A DNA stretch of 64,000 bases from UQRS01 sp050946935 (GTDB lineage Bacteria; Bacillota; Clostridia; Oscillospirales; Acutalibacteraceae): positions 22,691 through 86,690 of the forward strand of contig JBMNVR010000006.1 of the NCBI GenBank assembly GCA_050946935.1, read 5' to 3'. Every line of letters begins with the position of its first letter. The stretch's first letter is position 1. Under the pieces are notes generated by a model, which saw nothing but the letters and a program-made list of their open reading frames with translations, did not search any database and had not been told where the DNA came from. Of this stretch, positions 1 through 9,228 are shown piece by piece. The position numbers were made by a program, and so were the translations under genes.

Positions 1-239
1 ACCGCTTTTTCCTATGGAAAGGGTTCATATGTCTTATAACTCCTTTATATTTAAAATAGCTATCCAATCAGAGGTTAAAATAAAAATATCCATGTATCGT
101 TATCCGGTTTCCCTGTTCAAAGCCTGATAAGAGGCGTAATGGTTTCTTCCTTTTGGTTGATTCCCTTGCGAAAAATATGTCGGGAGATCCCGGCACAACC
201 GATTATGTGCCGGGATCCTCCCAGAAGAAGGGAAATGCG
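1..239. other. Left-edge intergenic region, downstream of SP1
   Basis: AT-rich, with no convincing gene on either strand. It holds the 3' flank of SP1. An inverted repeat at about 185-218 (arms GATCCCGGCACA and TGTGCCGGGATC) followed on the minus strand by a weak T-rich stretch could terminate SP1 transcription. The plus-strand open frame that begins here and runs under SP1 is an antisense shadow. Confidence 0.5.
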
Positions 240-2921
240 TCAACTGGCGGAATCTGCGTATGTACTGACTGTTTTCGCCGAACTGCACACCGTATAGGTT
301 TCGCCCTCATAGGAATAGGTCAGATAGAAAATCACCGTGCGCAGGCGGTCGGGAGCGACGTTCTTCAGCCGGAAGCCATAACGGACATAAACGTCTATAT
401 CCTCCCCGCTGTTGAAAGACACCATCCGTGCCAACGCATCCATATCTCCGGAAATCAGCTTGCTGATTTCCGCTTCCGACGTGGCGTAATACACGCCGTA
501 ATTCTTGATCTGAATCTGGCTGCTGATGTCAGCGTAGGAGGTATTTTCCCCGGCCAGAATATGAGCGTTCCAGGTAATATCATACCGGTCTTCTGTAACC
601 GAATTGGTCACCATGCCTTCAGAAATATCAAAAGACATATCTACCGTGATCTCCCGCAAAGCGGCGATGGCCGCGCGGATAGCGGCGGCAAAAGCGTCTA
701 CCTCTTCCTGTCGGCCGGCGGGAAGGTCGCGAACCACGGCGCCGACCGCGTTTTGCAGGGCAAGCGTCGTCTCCAGAGTATATATGGAGAGGTCGCTTGG
801 GATCTCAGCGATTGCAGCGTCCACATCAGTATAATCCGCCGGCTCCGGTGCGTAAAGCTGCAGCTCAGCAAACTGTGTCCGGTTGTTGGTCGCGCCATTG
901 TTCGCGGTAATCTGCAACCGGTAGAATGTATAAGCCGCCGCGCCTTCGATTTCATATTTCTTTGTGCTGGAGGTGTTGTCCTCCCGGTCGGAGAAATCCT
1001 GCTCTGTTCTCGTATCCAAAACGACCCATTCGTTTCCGTCCGTCGACCCTGCCAGAGTCCAGTCGCGCGGGTCCCGGATAAAAAAGGTCGACTGATCCTC
1101 CGCCGTACTGATCGAATAGGCGGAAAGGGTTCGTGCCTCAGTCAGGGCAAATGTAATCTCAATCGGCGCGTCAACCGACGGGGTCACCTCAAACAGGCAC
1201 TTGGTTCCAACCATACCGTCAAACAGATAGCGCGCCAGATAGGTTCCCTGCTGGGTAGCTGCGCTCTGGATCGAGTCAGGATCAATCAGCCTTCCAAGAT
1301 CGGTGGGATCGCTCTCCGGCTCGGTGAGACGACCTATCTTCATCTCGGCAATCTGGGTGCGGTTGTCCGCTCCGTTGTTGGCGGTAATATTCAGCTTGTA
1401 ATAGAGGTAGGGCGTGTCATTGGTAAAATAATAAGCCTTTTCCAAAGAGAGCTTATCACTGCGGCCGTAAAAATCCTCCTCCGTCCGGGTGTCCAGTACA
1501 ACCCAATCCTCTCCGTTCAGCGAACCCTCAAAGGTCCACGCCTTAGGATCCCGGGGGAACTGGCCGCTGCCGTCGATACCGGCGTAGAGACTGTAATAGC
1601 TGACCGCCTTGGCCTCTGACAAGCGGAAGGTGACAAAGACCGGATTATCCGTGCTTGGCGTAATGTTGAAAAGCACCTTGGTTGTGACATCATCGTCGAA
1701 CAAATTACCAATCGGCTGGGATGTGTTCTGCGGTGTAGCCGCATCAATCGAATCGCCGACGATAAAGGGCGTGTAATCCCAGTCTGCAATCTCTATGAAT
1801 TCATACCCGATCGACAATTCGGCAATATGGCTACGATTGGTTGCGCCGTTGTTTTCTGTAATGTTCAGCTTATAATATGTATAGGCCGTCTCATTGCTGA
1901 ACGTAAAGGTTTTCGCCTCATATCGGGTAGAGAAGGTCTGCCCCGCACGAGTGTCCAGCACAACCCAATCCTCTCCATTCAGCGAACCTTCGAAAGTCCA
2001 AGCCCTGGGATCCCGAGTGCTCTGATCACCGGCGGTAGTGACCGTATACCGGTTGACCACTGCCGCCTCGCTCAGGGCAAAGGAAGCCCATACCGGGCTG
2101 GCCTCCGTCGACTGGATACTCAGCAGCCACTTGGTCGCCGGCGTCCCGTCGATCAGGTGAGAAATATCGTGCGCCGCCTGCTGGGTTTCGGTCGAACCGG
2201 TCAGAGTTTCCGAATCAATCAAACCGGTCAAATCGGTATAGGTCGGCTCCGGCATTGCCACACGCTGGGTACTGACGGCTAACTCAGCCAACTGTGTACG
2301 GTTGGAAGATCCGGTATTAGACGTAATATTCAGCTTGTAGTACAAGTAAGCGACGTCGTTGTCAAACGAGTAGGTTGCATTTTGGTTTGCGCCGGCGGCC
2401 CGTCCGGTAAACTGCTGCCGGGTTCTCGTATCCAGCACGACCCAATCCTCTCCATTCAGCGACCCTTCAAAGGTCCACGCCATAGGATCCCGGTCATAGA
2501 GACTGAGATCCGTCTCGGCCGCCATGGTCAGAGTATAGGAACGGATCGCGGCCGCTTCAGACAGCCCGAACGACACCCAGACCGGACTGTCTTCCGAGGG
2601 GGCGGCATAGACCAGCCATTTGGTTGTATAATCGCCGTCAAACAGGTTTGCGACCAGGTTTTCTCCATTCCCCTCGCTGCCGTCAACCGATTCGGTCAAA
2701 ACGGTGACCGCCGCGTCATTTTCCTCACCAGAGGCAAGCACTCGCAGCGTTTCCGACGAAGACGCAGTCACTGGTTTCATCGACTGCGAAGCTTCTTTAC
2801 CGTTGTCCGCCTGCTGTGCCGCGTCAGTCGCTACTGCATAGCCCGAACTCATTCCGAAAATGCTGCAAATCAAAGCTGCGGACAGTAAAACCGAACAACA
2901 TTTTTTCCTCCATAACGCCAT
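240..2921 (-). CDS. Secreted modular protein SP1 with four discoidin-like repeats
   Basis: Begins with a signal peptide (MALWRKKCC then a hydrophobic stretch). Four tandem repeats of about 158 residues follow, each with the core FEGSLNGEDWVVLDTR or a close variant (the last reads LAGSTDGNEWVVLDTR) and a YYKLNIT-like strand. This resembles F5/8 type C (discoidin, CBM32-like) modules, which bind glycans. A FIVAR-like helical segment of about 60 residues (residues ~690-755) and a C-terminal module of about 130 residues complete the protein. That module contains YDITWNA, KNYGVYYAT, YGFRLKNV and recurs in three other secreted proteins of this window. I chose the ATG at 2921 because the upstream ATG at 2930 sits inside the AAGGGAAAGG ribosome site. 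No catalytic domain, sortase motif or dockerin was seen, so a glycan-binding or adhesin role is an inference. It is divergent from an AraC regulator that may control it. Confidence 0.8.
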   Translation of the reverse strand: MALWRKKCCSVLLSAALICSIFGMSSGYAVATDAAQQADNGKEASQSMKPVTASSSETLRVLASGEENDAAVTVLTESVDGSEGNGENLVANLFDGDYTTKWLVYAAPSEDSPVWVSFGLSEAAAIRSYTLTMAAETDLSLYDRDPMAWTFEGSLNGEDWVVLDTRTRQQFTGRAAGANQNATYSFDNDVAYLYYKLNITSNTGSSNRTQLAELAVSTQRVAMPEPTYTDLTGLIDSETLTGSTETQQAAHDISHLIDGTPATKWLLSIQSTEASPVWASFALSEAAVVNRYTVTTAGDQSTRDPRAWTFEGSLNGEDWVVLDTRAGQTFSTRYEAKTFTFSNETAYTYYKLNITENNGATNRSHIAELSIGYEFIEIADWDYTPFIVGDSIDAATPQNTSQPIGNLFDDDVTTKVLFNITPSTDNPVFVTFRLSEAKAVSYYSLYAGIDGSGQFPRDPKAWTFEGSLNGEDWVVLDTRTEEDFYGRSDKLSLEKAYYFTNDTPYLYYKLNITANNGADNRTQIAEMKIGRLTEPESDPTDLGRLIDPDSIQSAATQQGTYLARYLFDGMVGTKCLFEVTPSVDAPIEITFALTEARTLSAYSISTAEDQSTFFIRDPRDWTLAGSTDGNEWVVLDTRTEQDFSDREDNTSSTKKYEIEGAAAYTFYRLQITANNGATNNRTQFAELQLYAPEPADYTDVDAAIAEIPSDLSIYTLETTLALQNAVGAVVRDLPAGRQEEVDAFAAAIRAAIAALREITVDMSFDISEGMVTNSVTEDRYDITWNAHILAGENTSYADISSQIQIKNYGVYYATSEAEISKLISGDMDALARMVSFNSGEDIDVYVRYGFRLKNVAPDRLRTVIFYLTYSYEGETYTVCSSAKTVSTYADSAS

Positions 2922-3223
2922 GATGACCATCCTTTCCCTTGCGATTCCTCTTCTTTTTCAATCTTGCTTTGGCCGTGCGAGGATTGACGAAAGCGCCGTT
3001 CATTTTAAAGCCTTGGAATCTGATATTCATGCCAAAATATATCCAATTTAAACATCAAAATGTCCGGCTTTCCTGTTTTATTTTACACCCTTTGTCTTAA
3101 CATACCATTGCAAATAAGATCGTATTAATTGTTTTTCTGACTATTTCTAAAAATAACTTTTTGTTCAAAAAACCATGTCAACAATCCGCTGTTTCCCTTC
3201 CAATCAATATATAATGACGATAT

Positions 3224-4171
3224 ATGTTGCAAAAAGAAAACCATCATCTTATAATACAATTGTCAAAACAGATCGAACAGCATAGCGGTTTTGATTCCTG
3301 CCGCAATTTAATCGACAAAGGAAAGCCGGGTTCAGCCATGCAGATTACAATAGGACATCTCTGTACGCCTAAGATGGCGCCAGACCGTTTTGAATGGCAC
3401 ACACATGAAACCTTTGAGATTTATTATATGCTGTCGGGCGCGGGACATTTTCTGATCGGGCAGGAGGCTTATGCGATTTATCCCGGCACACTGCTGATTC
3501 TCCGACCCGACGAAATGCATAAGGCGGTGATCGAATCCGATCAGCCCTACGAGCGCATTTTCGTTCATTTTTCTCCGGACGTGTTGCGGCCGATTGATCC
3601 CGAGCTACGGCTGTTGGCCCCTTTTATCAACCGGCCGGTCGGAAAACAAAATCTCTACAACTGCAAAAACTGCGACACCACCTTTATCGAGCGGTGCCTG
3701 AATCATATCGACACCCTGGTGGACACCAACTATGATGATTCTCTCGCGCTACGATCCTGCCTGTATCCGATTCTGCTGGAAATCGGCAAGGCTTTTCGCC
3801 AGACCGGGCCGGGCACATGCAAATACCGGGAGGTCATCATCCCGCGCATCCTTGATTATATTCATCTGAATCTCGGGCAGGATCTCTCCAAACAAACCCT
3901 GTGTTCTTTGTTTTATATCAGCCCCTCCCACCTCGGCCGGGAGTTTAAAAGAGCCACCGGACAATCGGTCAGCAACTATATCCGGGAGCGGCGTTTGATT
4001 CAAGCCCGCCGGCTGATCCACTCCGGCGCCTCTGTAACAGAGGCTGCCGCGAAGGCGGGGTTCAAGGATTATTCGGCTTTTTACCGGGCCTACCGCACGC
4101 AATTTGGCACGGGTCCGCGTCAAACGGGACGACAATCTGCCGCCCCGCTTTCCCAAAAATCAGATGCGTAA
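3224..4171 (+). CDS. AraC family transcriptional regulator with cupin sensor domain
   Basis: About 315 residues. The N-terminal half is an AraC-type cupin (WHTHETFEIYYMLSG, then YPGTLLILRPDEMHKA), the usual small-molecule sensing fold. The C-terminal ~100 residues carry two helix-turn-helix motifs, with ISPSHLGREFKRATGQSV and AGFKDYSAFYRAYRTQFG as recognition segments. Regulators of this type control sugar and polysaccharide genes. It is divergent from SP1 across about 300 bp, so SP1 is a plausible target. The start is uncertain: a TATAAT at 3210-3215 lies only 8 bp before the ATG at 3224 and no ribosome site precedes it. Initiation at the ATG at 3341, just before the cupin, is possible. Confidence 0.85.
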   Translation: MLQKENHHLIIQLSKQIEQHSGFDSCRNLIDKGKPGSAMQITIGHLCTPKMAPDRFEWHTHETFEIYYMLSGAGHFLIGQEAYAIYPGTLLILRPDEMHKAVIESDQPYERIFVHFSPDVLRPIDPELRLLAPFINRPVGKQNLYNCKNCDTTFIERCLNHIDTLVDTNYDDSLALRSCLYPILLEIGKAFRQTGPGTCKYREVIIPRILDYIHLNLGQDLSKQTLCSLFYISPSHLGREFKRATGQSVSNYIRERRLIQARRLIHSGASVTEAAAKAGFKDYSAFYRAYRTQFGTGPRQTGRQSAAPLSQKSDA

Positions 4172-4201
4172 GCCTCATTCTGCAAAGAAGGCATACCGTC
4201 G

Positions 4202-4519
4202 TCAGAAATCCGATCCGACGGTTAACAGGGCGGCGACAGCCTGTACCGCCTCTTCCCCCGGATGATTCAGGGCGTAGGTGATTTCCCGGAAATGAATTCC
4301 CTCATATTCTCCCGTTTTGGCCGCGTCAATGAGGGTGCAGATTTCCTGCTCTGCCGGTAGAGCCTCCGCATTTTGGAAGGTCACAAGAACATGATTTTCA
4401 CGCAAGGCGTCAGAAGATGGGATAAAAGTATATTCTTCATCAGCCGCTTGCACGGATAATAAAGAGAATCCCCCAATCAATAAAATAACAGATAAACACC
4501 ATGAGAGAAGCTTTCGCAT
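4202..4519 (-). CDS. Small secreted protein of unknown function
   Basis: 105 residues with a clear signal peptide (MRKLLSWCLSVILLIGGFSL, cleavage probably near SVQA-AD). The mature part is about 80 residues, mixed alpha/beta, with no metal or catalytic motif that I recognise. The stretch ENHVLVTFQNAEAL resembles the first strand of propeptide-like or peptidase-associated domains found at the front of much longer secreted clostridial proteins, so this may be the truncated front of a larger gene. It ends convergently to the AraC gene, 30 bp away. The ribosome site is weak. Function unknown. Confidence 0.6.
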   Translation of the reverse strand: MRKLLSWCLSVILLIGGFSLLSVQAADEEYTFIPSSDALRENHVLVTFQNAEALPAEQEICTLIDAAKTGEYEGIHFREITYALNHPGEEAVQAVAALLTVGSDF

Positions 4520-4575
4520 ACGAATTTCTCTTTTTGTTATTTTTTCAAAAATGTAAAAATGTGTATTTTATATAT

Positions 4576-4626
4576 AAAAACAAGCAAGCCCGAGGGGAGC
4601 GCAGCGGCTTCTCTCGGGCTTGCTTT
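4576..4626 (-). terminator. Rho-independent terminator after the antiporter gene
   Basis: Strong hairpin with arms AAGCAAGCCCGAG and CTCGGGCTTGCTT, followed on the minus strand by GTTTTTATATA. It lies just past the antiporter stop codon. Confidence 0.85.
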
Positions 4627-4632
4627 CAACCT

Positions 4633-5919
4633 TCACGGCCGGGCGATAGGAGGTGCTCCCTCTGCCGAGGCTGGGGACGGTGCGTCTTTCTCCTCCGGAG
4701 GACATCCCTCCTCCGCCATAGTGGACGGAACCACTCCCTCTGCCGAGGCGGAAGCGGCCTCTCCACGATAGCTGAGCTTGAGCAAAATCGGCGTAATAAA
4801 GGAGGAAACGATCACCAGAAGGATTACAAACGGCATGAACGCCTGATCCAAAAAGCCGAGCGAAACGCCCCGCTGCGCGGTGATGAGAATCACCTCCGCT
4901 CGGCACATCATGCCCAGGCCAACCCGGCAGGCCTCTTGTTTCGAATAACCGCAAATTCGTGCACCCACCCCCGTGCCGAGGAATTTGGACAGCAGGCCGG
5001 CCGCTACAAAGCAGATTCCAAACCAAACAAGCGCCGGACTGAAACCGGACAGCTCGGTATTGATGCCGATGGTCGCAAAAAAGACCGGCGAAAAAATCAT
5101 GTAAGAGATAATATCCATCCGGTGTTCCAAATAATTGGAGGTTTTGAGATCGGAAAAAATGATCCCGGCAAAAAAAGCGCCGGTAATGTCCGCCAAACCG
5201 AAGTATCGTTCGGCTATGTATGAGTAGCCAAGGCAAACCACCAACGCAAAAATCACCGTCCGCCGCGTACCGGAGAACCAATCCTCCAGCTTATGGTACA
5301 CCTTGCGGATGACGACGCCGCCGACCCCCGCGACAACAAAAAAAGCCAGGATGCTCAGGGTCATTTTCAGCGGATGGGCTTCCGGATTCTTCAACCCGAT
5401 AAAGACCGTCAGGATAATGATCCCGATAATATCGTCGAGCACCGCTGCCGACAAAATCGAGGTGCCCACCCGGGTGGAAAGACGACCCATCTCTTTCAGC
5501 GCAGCGACCGTGATGGTCACACTGGTCGCGGTCAGCAGCACACCGTAAAACATGTTGGAAATCATCTGCTCCCGCCCGACAGCAAAGCCGCCGTTAAACA
5601 GGCTGGCTACAACATACCCGAAAACAAAGGGTACAATTACCCCGAGGCTTGTAATCACAGCTGAAGCCTTTCCGGTTGCGCGGATCTGCTTCAAATTGGT
5701 TTCGGTTCCGGCTGTAAACATGATTAAAACAACACCGATCTCCGCAAAAACATCCAGCAGCTCGCTCCCCTGCACGAGGCCGAGTGCCGTCGGCCCCAGC
5801 AAAACGCCGGCCAACAAAGCGCCGACCACCTCCGGCACATGGATTTTGCGCATAGCAAGGCCAAAGATTTTGGTAAATACCAAAATCAGGATCAGATCGT
5901 AAAAAATTTGCAGTTTCAT
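4633..5919 (-). CDS. Kef/NapA-type cation:proton antiporter (CPA2 family)
   Basis: 428 residues with about 12 hydrophobic segments through residue ~385. Motifs typical of the CPA2 Na+/H+ exchanger domain are present: VPEVVGALLAGVLLGPTALG near residue 30, and SAAVLDDIIGIIIL in the middle, whose paired aspartates are the expected ion-binding residues. It would exchange Na+ or K+ for protons across the membrane, in pH or salt balance. The protein lacks the C-terminal RCK/TrkA-N domain of true Kef channels. It ends instead in a low-complexity Ala/Pro/Glu tail that repeats the tract SAEG. The gene is monocistronic, between its own terminator and a divergent-free upstream gap. Confidence 0.88.
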   Translation of the reverse strand: MKLQIFYDLILILVFTKIFGLAMRKIHVPEVVGALLAGVLLGPTALGLVQGSELLDVFAEIGVVLIMFTAGTETNLKQIRATGKASAVITSLGVIVPFVFGYVVASLFNGGFAVGREQMISNMFYGVLLTATSVTITVAALKEMGRLSTRVGTSILSAAVLDDIIGIIILTVFIGLKNPEAHPLKMTLSILAFFVVAGVGGVVIRKVYHKLEDWFSGTRRTVIFALVVCLGYSYIAERYFGLADITGAFFAGIIFSDLKTSNYLEHRMDIISYMIFSPVFFATIGINTELSGFSPALVWFGICFVAAGLLSKFLGTGVGARICGYSKQEACRVGLGMMCRAEVILITAQRGVSLGFLDQAFMPFVILLVIVSSFITPILLKLSYRGEAASASAEGVVPSTMAEEGCPPEEKDAPSPASAEGAPPIARP

Positions 5920-6069
5920 ACGAGTACTCCTCCCTTTCGCCGCTACGGACGATATTTTTGCTGTTTTCCTTTATCGTCGACGCACTGAAAATAGACACCG
6001 TCCATTTTCAGAAAGCGAAAAACAGCAAGAATCCATAAAGTATACAGACCATCCGTTGCCCGGCTGTTT

Positions 6070-6504
6070 TTACAGTACCATCAACAAGGTACCCGCACTG
6101 ATCAGCACACAGCCGATCGCCGATTTCCATGTGAAATCCTCATGCAGGAAAACGAACGCCAGAACAAGCGTAATCACCACGCTCAGCTTGTCAATAGAGA
6201 CCACTCTGGACGCCGGACCCGTTTGCAAGGCCTTATAATAACACAACCATGAAGCGCCGGTGGCAAGGCCAGACAAAATCAGAAACAGCCAGCTTTTGTT
6301 ACTGATCTCACCGATGCCCTTTTGCGCGTTGGTCAGAAAAACCATCCCCCAGGACATAAGCACCACAACGCAGGTTCGGATAGCCGTCGCAAGATTTGAA
6401 TTGACCCCGTCTATACCGATCTTGGCAAGAATCGAGGTAAGGGCCGCAAAGACAGCGGAACAAACAGCGAAAAGCATCCACACAATCCAACACCACTTTA
6501 CCAT
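6070..6504 (-). CDS. Half-size EamA/DMT family membrane protein
   Basis: 144 residues, four to five transmembrane helices, which is a single EamA repeat instead of the usual ten-helix pair. The features LTSILAKIGIDGVNSN, GLATGASWLCYYKALQ and a terminal GCVLISAGTLLMVL match the short EamA proteins of the COG2510 type. These are thought to work as homodimers exporting small metabolites; the substrate is not predictable. No strong ribosome site is visible before the ATG at 6504, so an internal start (M10) is possible. It lies upstream of the antiporter in the same direction, with a 150-bp gap. Confidence 0.85.
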   Translation of the reverse strand: MVKWCWIVWMLFAVCSAVFAALTSILAKIGIDGVNSNLATAIRTCVVVLMSWGMVFLTNAQKGIGEISNKSWLFLILSGLATGASWLCYYKALQTGPASRVVSIDKLSVVITLVLAFVFLHEDFTWKSAIGCVLISAGTLLMVL

Positions 6505-6933
6505 TCATTTATCAAATTGTTCTTTCCATTTGCTTCCGTCAGCAGGCGCCGGATCGCGCGGGCCGACGAAATCTTCGTCTTTTTGCGGAAAGATGACGGC
6601 ACGCAGCCGGCATACACAGGCAAACGCCAACTTTTATCATTATACGCTTATGCACAAATACAGTCAAGAACAGCCCACCACAAACTTTTGCGTATGCGAC
6701 ACAGCCTTTTCTGTTTATTTTTGCACCGAAGCACACGCTTGCGGCGTCTTGTGTTTTTCTTTGTATTTTGTGCTGCCGCGGCATCCCCGTCCGCCGCGCA
6801 AAACGACGGCGAAAAAACAATGTTCAAAGACGGACTTTATTGCGGAGAAATCGAAAAGCAGCGTATTCTTTGCGTATTATAACAAGAAAGACGGGGGAAA
6901 CTATCAGAAAGAAGAAAGACGAGGTGAACTGCC
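6505..6933. other. Intergenic region without a recognised gene
   Basis: About 430 bp between the EamA gene (minus) and the 54-codon ORF (plus). The open frames here have no ribosome sites and no family resemblance. The right part is AT-rich with a TATTATAA at about 6875 that could be the -10 of the small ORF's promoter; no convincing -35 was found. Confidence 0.5.
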
Positions 6934-7098
6934 GTGAGCGACAATATGCAAAAACGATACCTACAGGATAAACCGGAGCTTTTGCAGTATTTTGAGACTC
7001 TGCCGACTGCTCTGCAGGAGACGATTCTGATGGAGAGCCCTGATTTTTCCACCGTGGAGGAGATGCGCTGCTTTGTCGACAATATCCAGAAGCAGTAG
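6934..7098 (+). CDS. Conserved-looking 54-residue small protein
   Basis: Begins with GTG, preceded by GAGGTG at a good distance (6920-6925), and encodes MSDNMQKRYLQDKPELL then YFETLPTALQETILMES and an acidic helix ending VDNIQKQ. Similar short proteins with a LPxxLQETI core and a VEELR-like second helix occur in many Clostridia and look like small helical hairpins, from memory of the family pattern. Function unknown. It is followed at once by a strong terminator, which supports it as an independent expressed unit. Confidence 0.6.
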   Translation: MSDNMQKRYLQDKPELLQYFETLPTALQETILMESPDFSTVEEMRCFVDNIQKQ

Positions 7099-7158
7099 GG
7101 TGTAAACACTGCCTCTTCAAAGCTTGCGCGACTGAAAAGAGATGGGCAGCGATATAGC

Positions 7159-7201
7159 AAGGGAGTGGCTCTGCGAACATTTCGCAGAGCCACTCCCTTT
7201 T
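7159..7201 (+). terminator. Strong terminator after the 54-residue ORF
   Basis: Perfect 17-bp stem (AAGGGAGTGGCTCTGCG and its complement) around a 7-base loop, followed by TTTT on the plus strand. Confidence 0.85.
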
Positions 7202-7267
7202 CGGTTACCCCGACAGCAAGAAACGCCCGCTTTCAGGGCGGATGTTTCTTCCATCCAAGCAAAAAAT

Positions 7268-8137
7268 TTACAGCGTTTGGCCGAGCGCCTTCAGATAGCT
7301 GCGCAATTGGTCGCGAATCTCAGGATGCGAGAGACCCACCTCAATATTCGCCTGCAGAATGCCGAATTTGTTACCCATGTCGTACCGCTTTCCGGTGAAG
7401 TCCACCCCCACCATGCCGTCCCGCCGAGCCAGCGTTTTCATCGCGTCGGTGAGCTGCAGCTCGCCGCCCGCACCGGTCGGCGTCTGACGCAGAATTTCAA
7501 ATATCTCCGGCGTAAGGACGCAGCGCCCCAAAATGGAAAAGAGGGAAAGAATCTCCTCCTCCGAGGGTTTTTCCACCATGTCGGTCACGGCGTAGGTTCG
7601 CTCTTCCAAGGGGGAAACCGCCATGGAACTGTATTTTTTGATCGCCTCGCGCGAAACCTCCTTAATTCCAACCACCCCTTTGCCATAGGTCTCATACGCG
7701 CGGCAAAGCTGAGCGATCGCGGGATCCTCCCCGATAATCACGTCGTCGCCGTAGAGAACAGCAAACGGCTCGTTCCCGACAAACTGCTCGGCGCACAGCA
7801 CCGCATGGCCGAGGCCCTTTGTCTCCTTCTGGCGGAGAAAATATATGTTTGCGAGGTTGGCCGGCGCTTCAACCGCGGTCAGCAGATCGGTCTTGCCACG
7901 GGCGCGGAGCATACTTTCCAGCTCGGGCGCATGGTCAAAATGATCCTCGATAATCCCTTTGCCGCGGTTTGTGATAATCAGGATGTCGGTAATGCCGGAC
8001 GCTGCCGCCTCTTCCACGATATATTGAATAGCCGGCTTGTCCGCTATGTTCAGCATCTCCTTCGGTACCGCCTTGGAAGCCGGAAGCACCCGTGTGCCCA
8101 GGCCGGCCGCCGGAATAATCGCCTTGCGTATTTTCAT
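7268..8137 (-). CDS. galU: UTP-glucose-1-phosphate uridylyltransferase
   Basis: 289 residues, the usual GalU length. It opens with MKIRKAIIPAAGLGTRVLPA, the nucleotide-binding signature of the family, and keeps the lysine in ASKAVPKEML. Further family stretches are FAVLYGDDVI, VVGIKEV, MVEKP and GRCVLTPEIFE. The enzyme makes UDP-glucose from UTP and glucose-1-phosphate for cell-surface glycans and glycolipids. The start at 8137 is set by AGAGGG seven bases upstream; the longer upstream frame is not coding. It is the last gene of a minus-strand series that includes a NUDIX and a beta-helix protein. Confidence 0.96.
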   Translation of the reverse strand: MKIRKAIIPAAGLGTRVLPASKAVPKEMLNIADKPAIQYIVEEAAASGITDILIITNRGKGIIEDHFDHAPELESMLRARGKTDLLTAVEAPANLANIYFLRQKETKGLGHAVLCAEQFVGNEPFAVLYGDDVIIGEDPAIAQLCRAYETYGKGVVGIKEVSREAIKKYSSMAVSPLEERTYAVTDMVEKPSEEEILSLFSILGRCVLTPEIFEILRQTPTGAGGELQLTDAMKTLARRDGMVGVDFTGKRYDMGNKFGILQANIEVGLSHPEIRDQLRSYLKALGQTL

Positions 8138-8289
8138 AATAAAACCCTCTTTCCGCATCCGGAATGATTTTTGAAAACGCCGGTCTGATCGGGCTGGCGT
8201 TTTTATATAGGTATTTTTGTATGCGGAACACCTTACCCTCAATATACAAACCATACTGTCCTTGGTACATCGAGGGAAACATTCCGTTT

Positions 8290-9228
8290 TTATAAGAAAG
8301 AATAGACCAAAACCGGCAGCCAGTTGGAAATCAGAATCGCCGCCAACAGCAGAGCTAAGCTGACCCCTCCCGTGCGTGCCAGCAGGTCGGAGTATTCTGC
8401 CTCTCCCCGGATTTTATGAATCTGCTCAATCGCCCGGGCACGATACATCGAGTCACCAAACAAGCCGCAAACCACCCGATAGCCGAGATTGATCGCCCCA
8501 CTCAGCAGAGAGGTCACCATCGCAAAAGGAGAAATCTGTACCGCGCCCGACATCAGCATAGTATACATCTGGGTCATGGTGGCATTCTCCGGCAGGGCGG
8601 ACAAAACGGCGTTTGCAGCCGCCTGGTAAGGAAAACCGAGAACCGAGGCAATCAAAGACAGCATTAAAAACAAAATGCCCGGCCCATAGCATTTGCGGTA
8701 AAAAAGCCACCCTTCCGGCAACAGGAAAGCCGCCCAGTTCCAGGAAATCCGCTTTTTTCCGGACAGCCGGCGGAAAACCGGAATATACCGCGGCGTGTTC
8801 ACCGCCACAAACCGAGCCATATCGGTGACCGGAATATCCTCGATCTTCTCCCCCTGGCCGACGCCGCCCAGCGGGTCAATGATAAAGGGCGCGCCGCCCA
8901 GCGGACCCGGTCCGTGTGCAGAGTGCGCTCTACCATTCACCGGATTGCCGCACCGATCGCAGAACAGCGCATCCCCGGCCAGGTCGGCGCCGCAGTACGC
9001 GCATTTTTTTTCGTGAGCAGAAGACGGCTCGTCCGTTTTTTCAGAGGCCTCCGGCCGGGTGTATTGCCGATCGGTGCCGTGATCCCCCTCCAGCGCGCAG
9101 TGCCCGAGGGCGCTGTAGCAGTCCCGGTGGTGCGGCGCGCCGCAAACCGGGCAATAGACGATATCGTCGTCATCAAACAAATGCCCTTTGCATACCGGGC
9201 AATCCTGCCCCTCAACATGCAGGCTCAA
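8290..9228 (-). CDS. Zinc-ribbon/RING-like membrane protein with DUF2628 domain
   Basis: 312 residues. The N-terminus has a RING-like Cys/His cluster (CPVCKG, then YCPVCGAPHHRDCY), and a second zinc ribbon follows at residues ~75-95 (CAYCGADLAGDALFCDRCG). The C-terminal half has a SWNWAAFLLPEGWLFYRK motif and three to four transmembrane helices, as in DUF2628 proteins. Proteins of this build are common in Clostridia and lack an established role; membrane quality control or envelope stress are guesses. Translation begins with TTG and overlaps the NUDIX stop codon (TTGA), implying translational coupling. Confidence 0.8.
   Translation of the reverse strand: MSLHVEGQDCPVCKGHLFDDDDIVYCPVCGAPHHRDCYSALGHCALEGDHGTDRQYTRPEASEKTDEPSSAHEKKCAYCGADLAGDALFCDRCGNPVNGRAHSAHGPGPLGGAPFIIDPLGGVGQGEKIEDIPVTDMARFVAVNTPRYIPVFRRLSGKKRISWNWAAFLLPEGWLFYRKCYGPGILFLMLSLIASVLGFPYQAAANAVLSALPENATMTQMYTMLMSGAVQISPFAMVTSLLSGAINLGYRVVCGLFGDSMYRARAIEQIHKIRGEAEYSDLLARTGGVSLALLLAAILISNWLPVLVYSFL

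Noticed and set aside
153..1619. Long plus-strand open frame under SP1
   Set aside because: Antisense to the repeats of SP1, itself repetitive for that reason, and without ribosome site or domain.
8138..8254. Longer GalU start
   Set aside because: Adds 39 residues unlike the family, whereas the ATG at 8137 gives the standard N-terminus and length.
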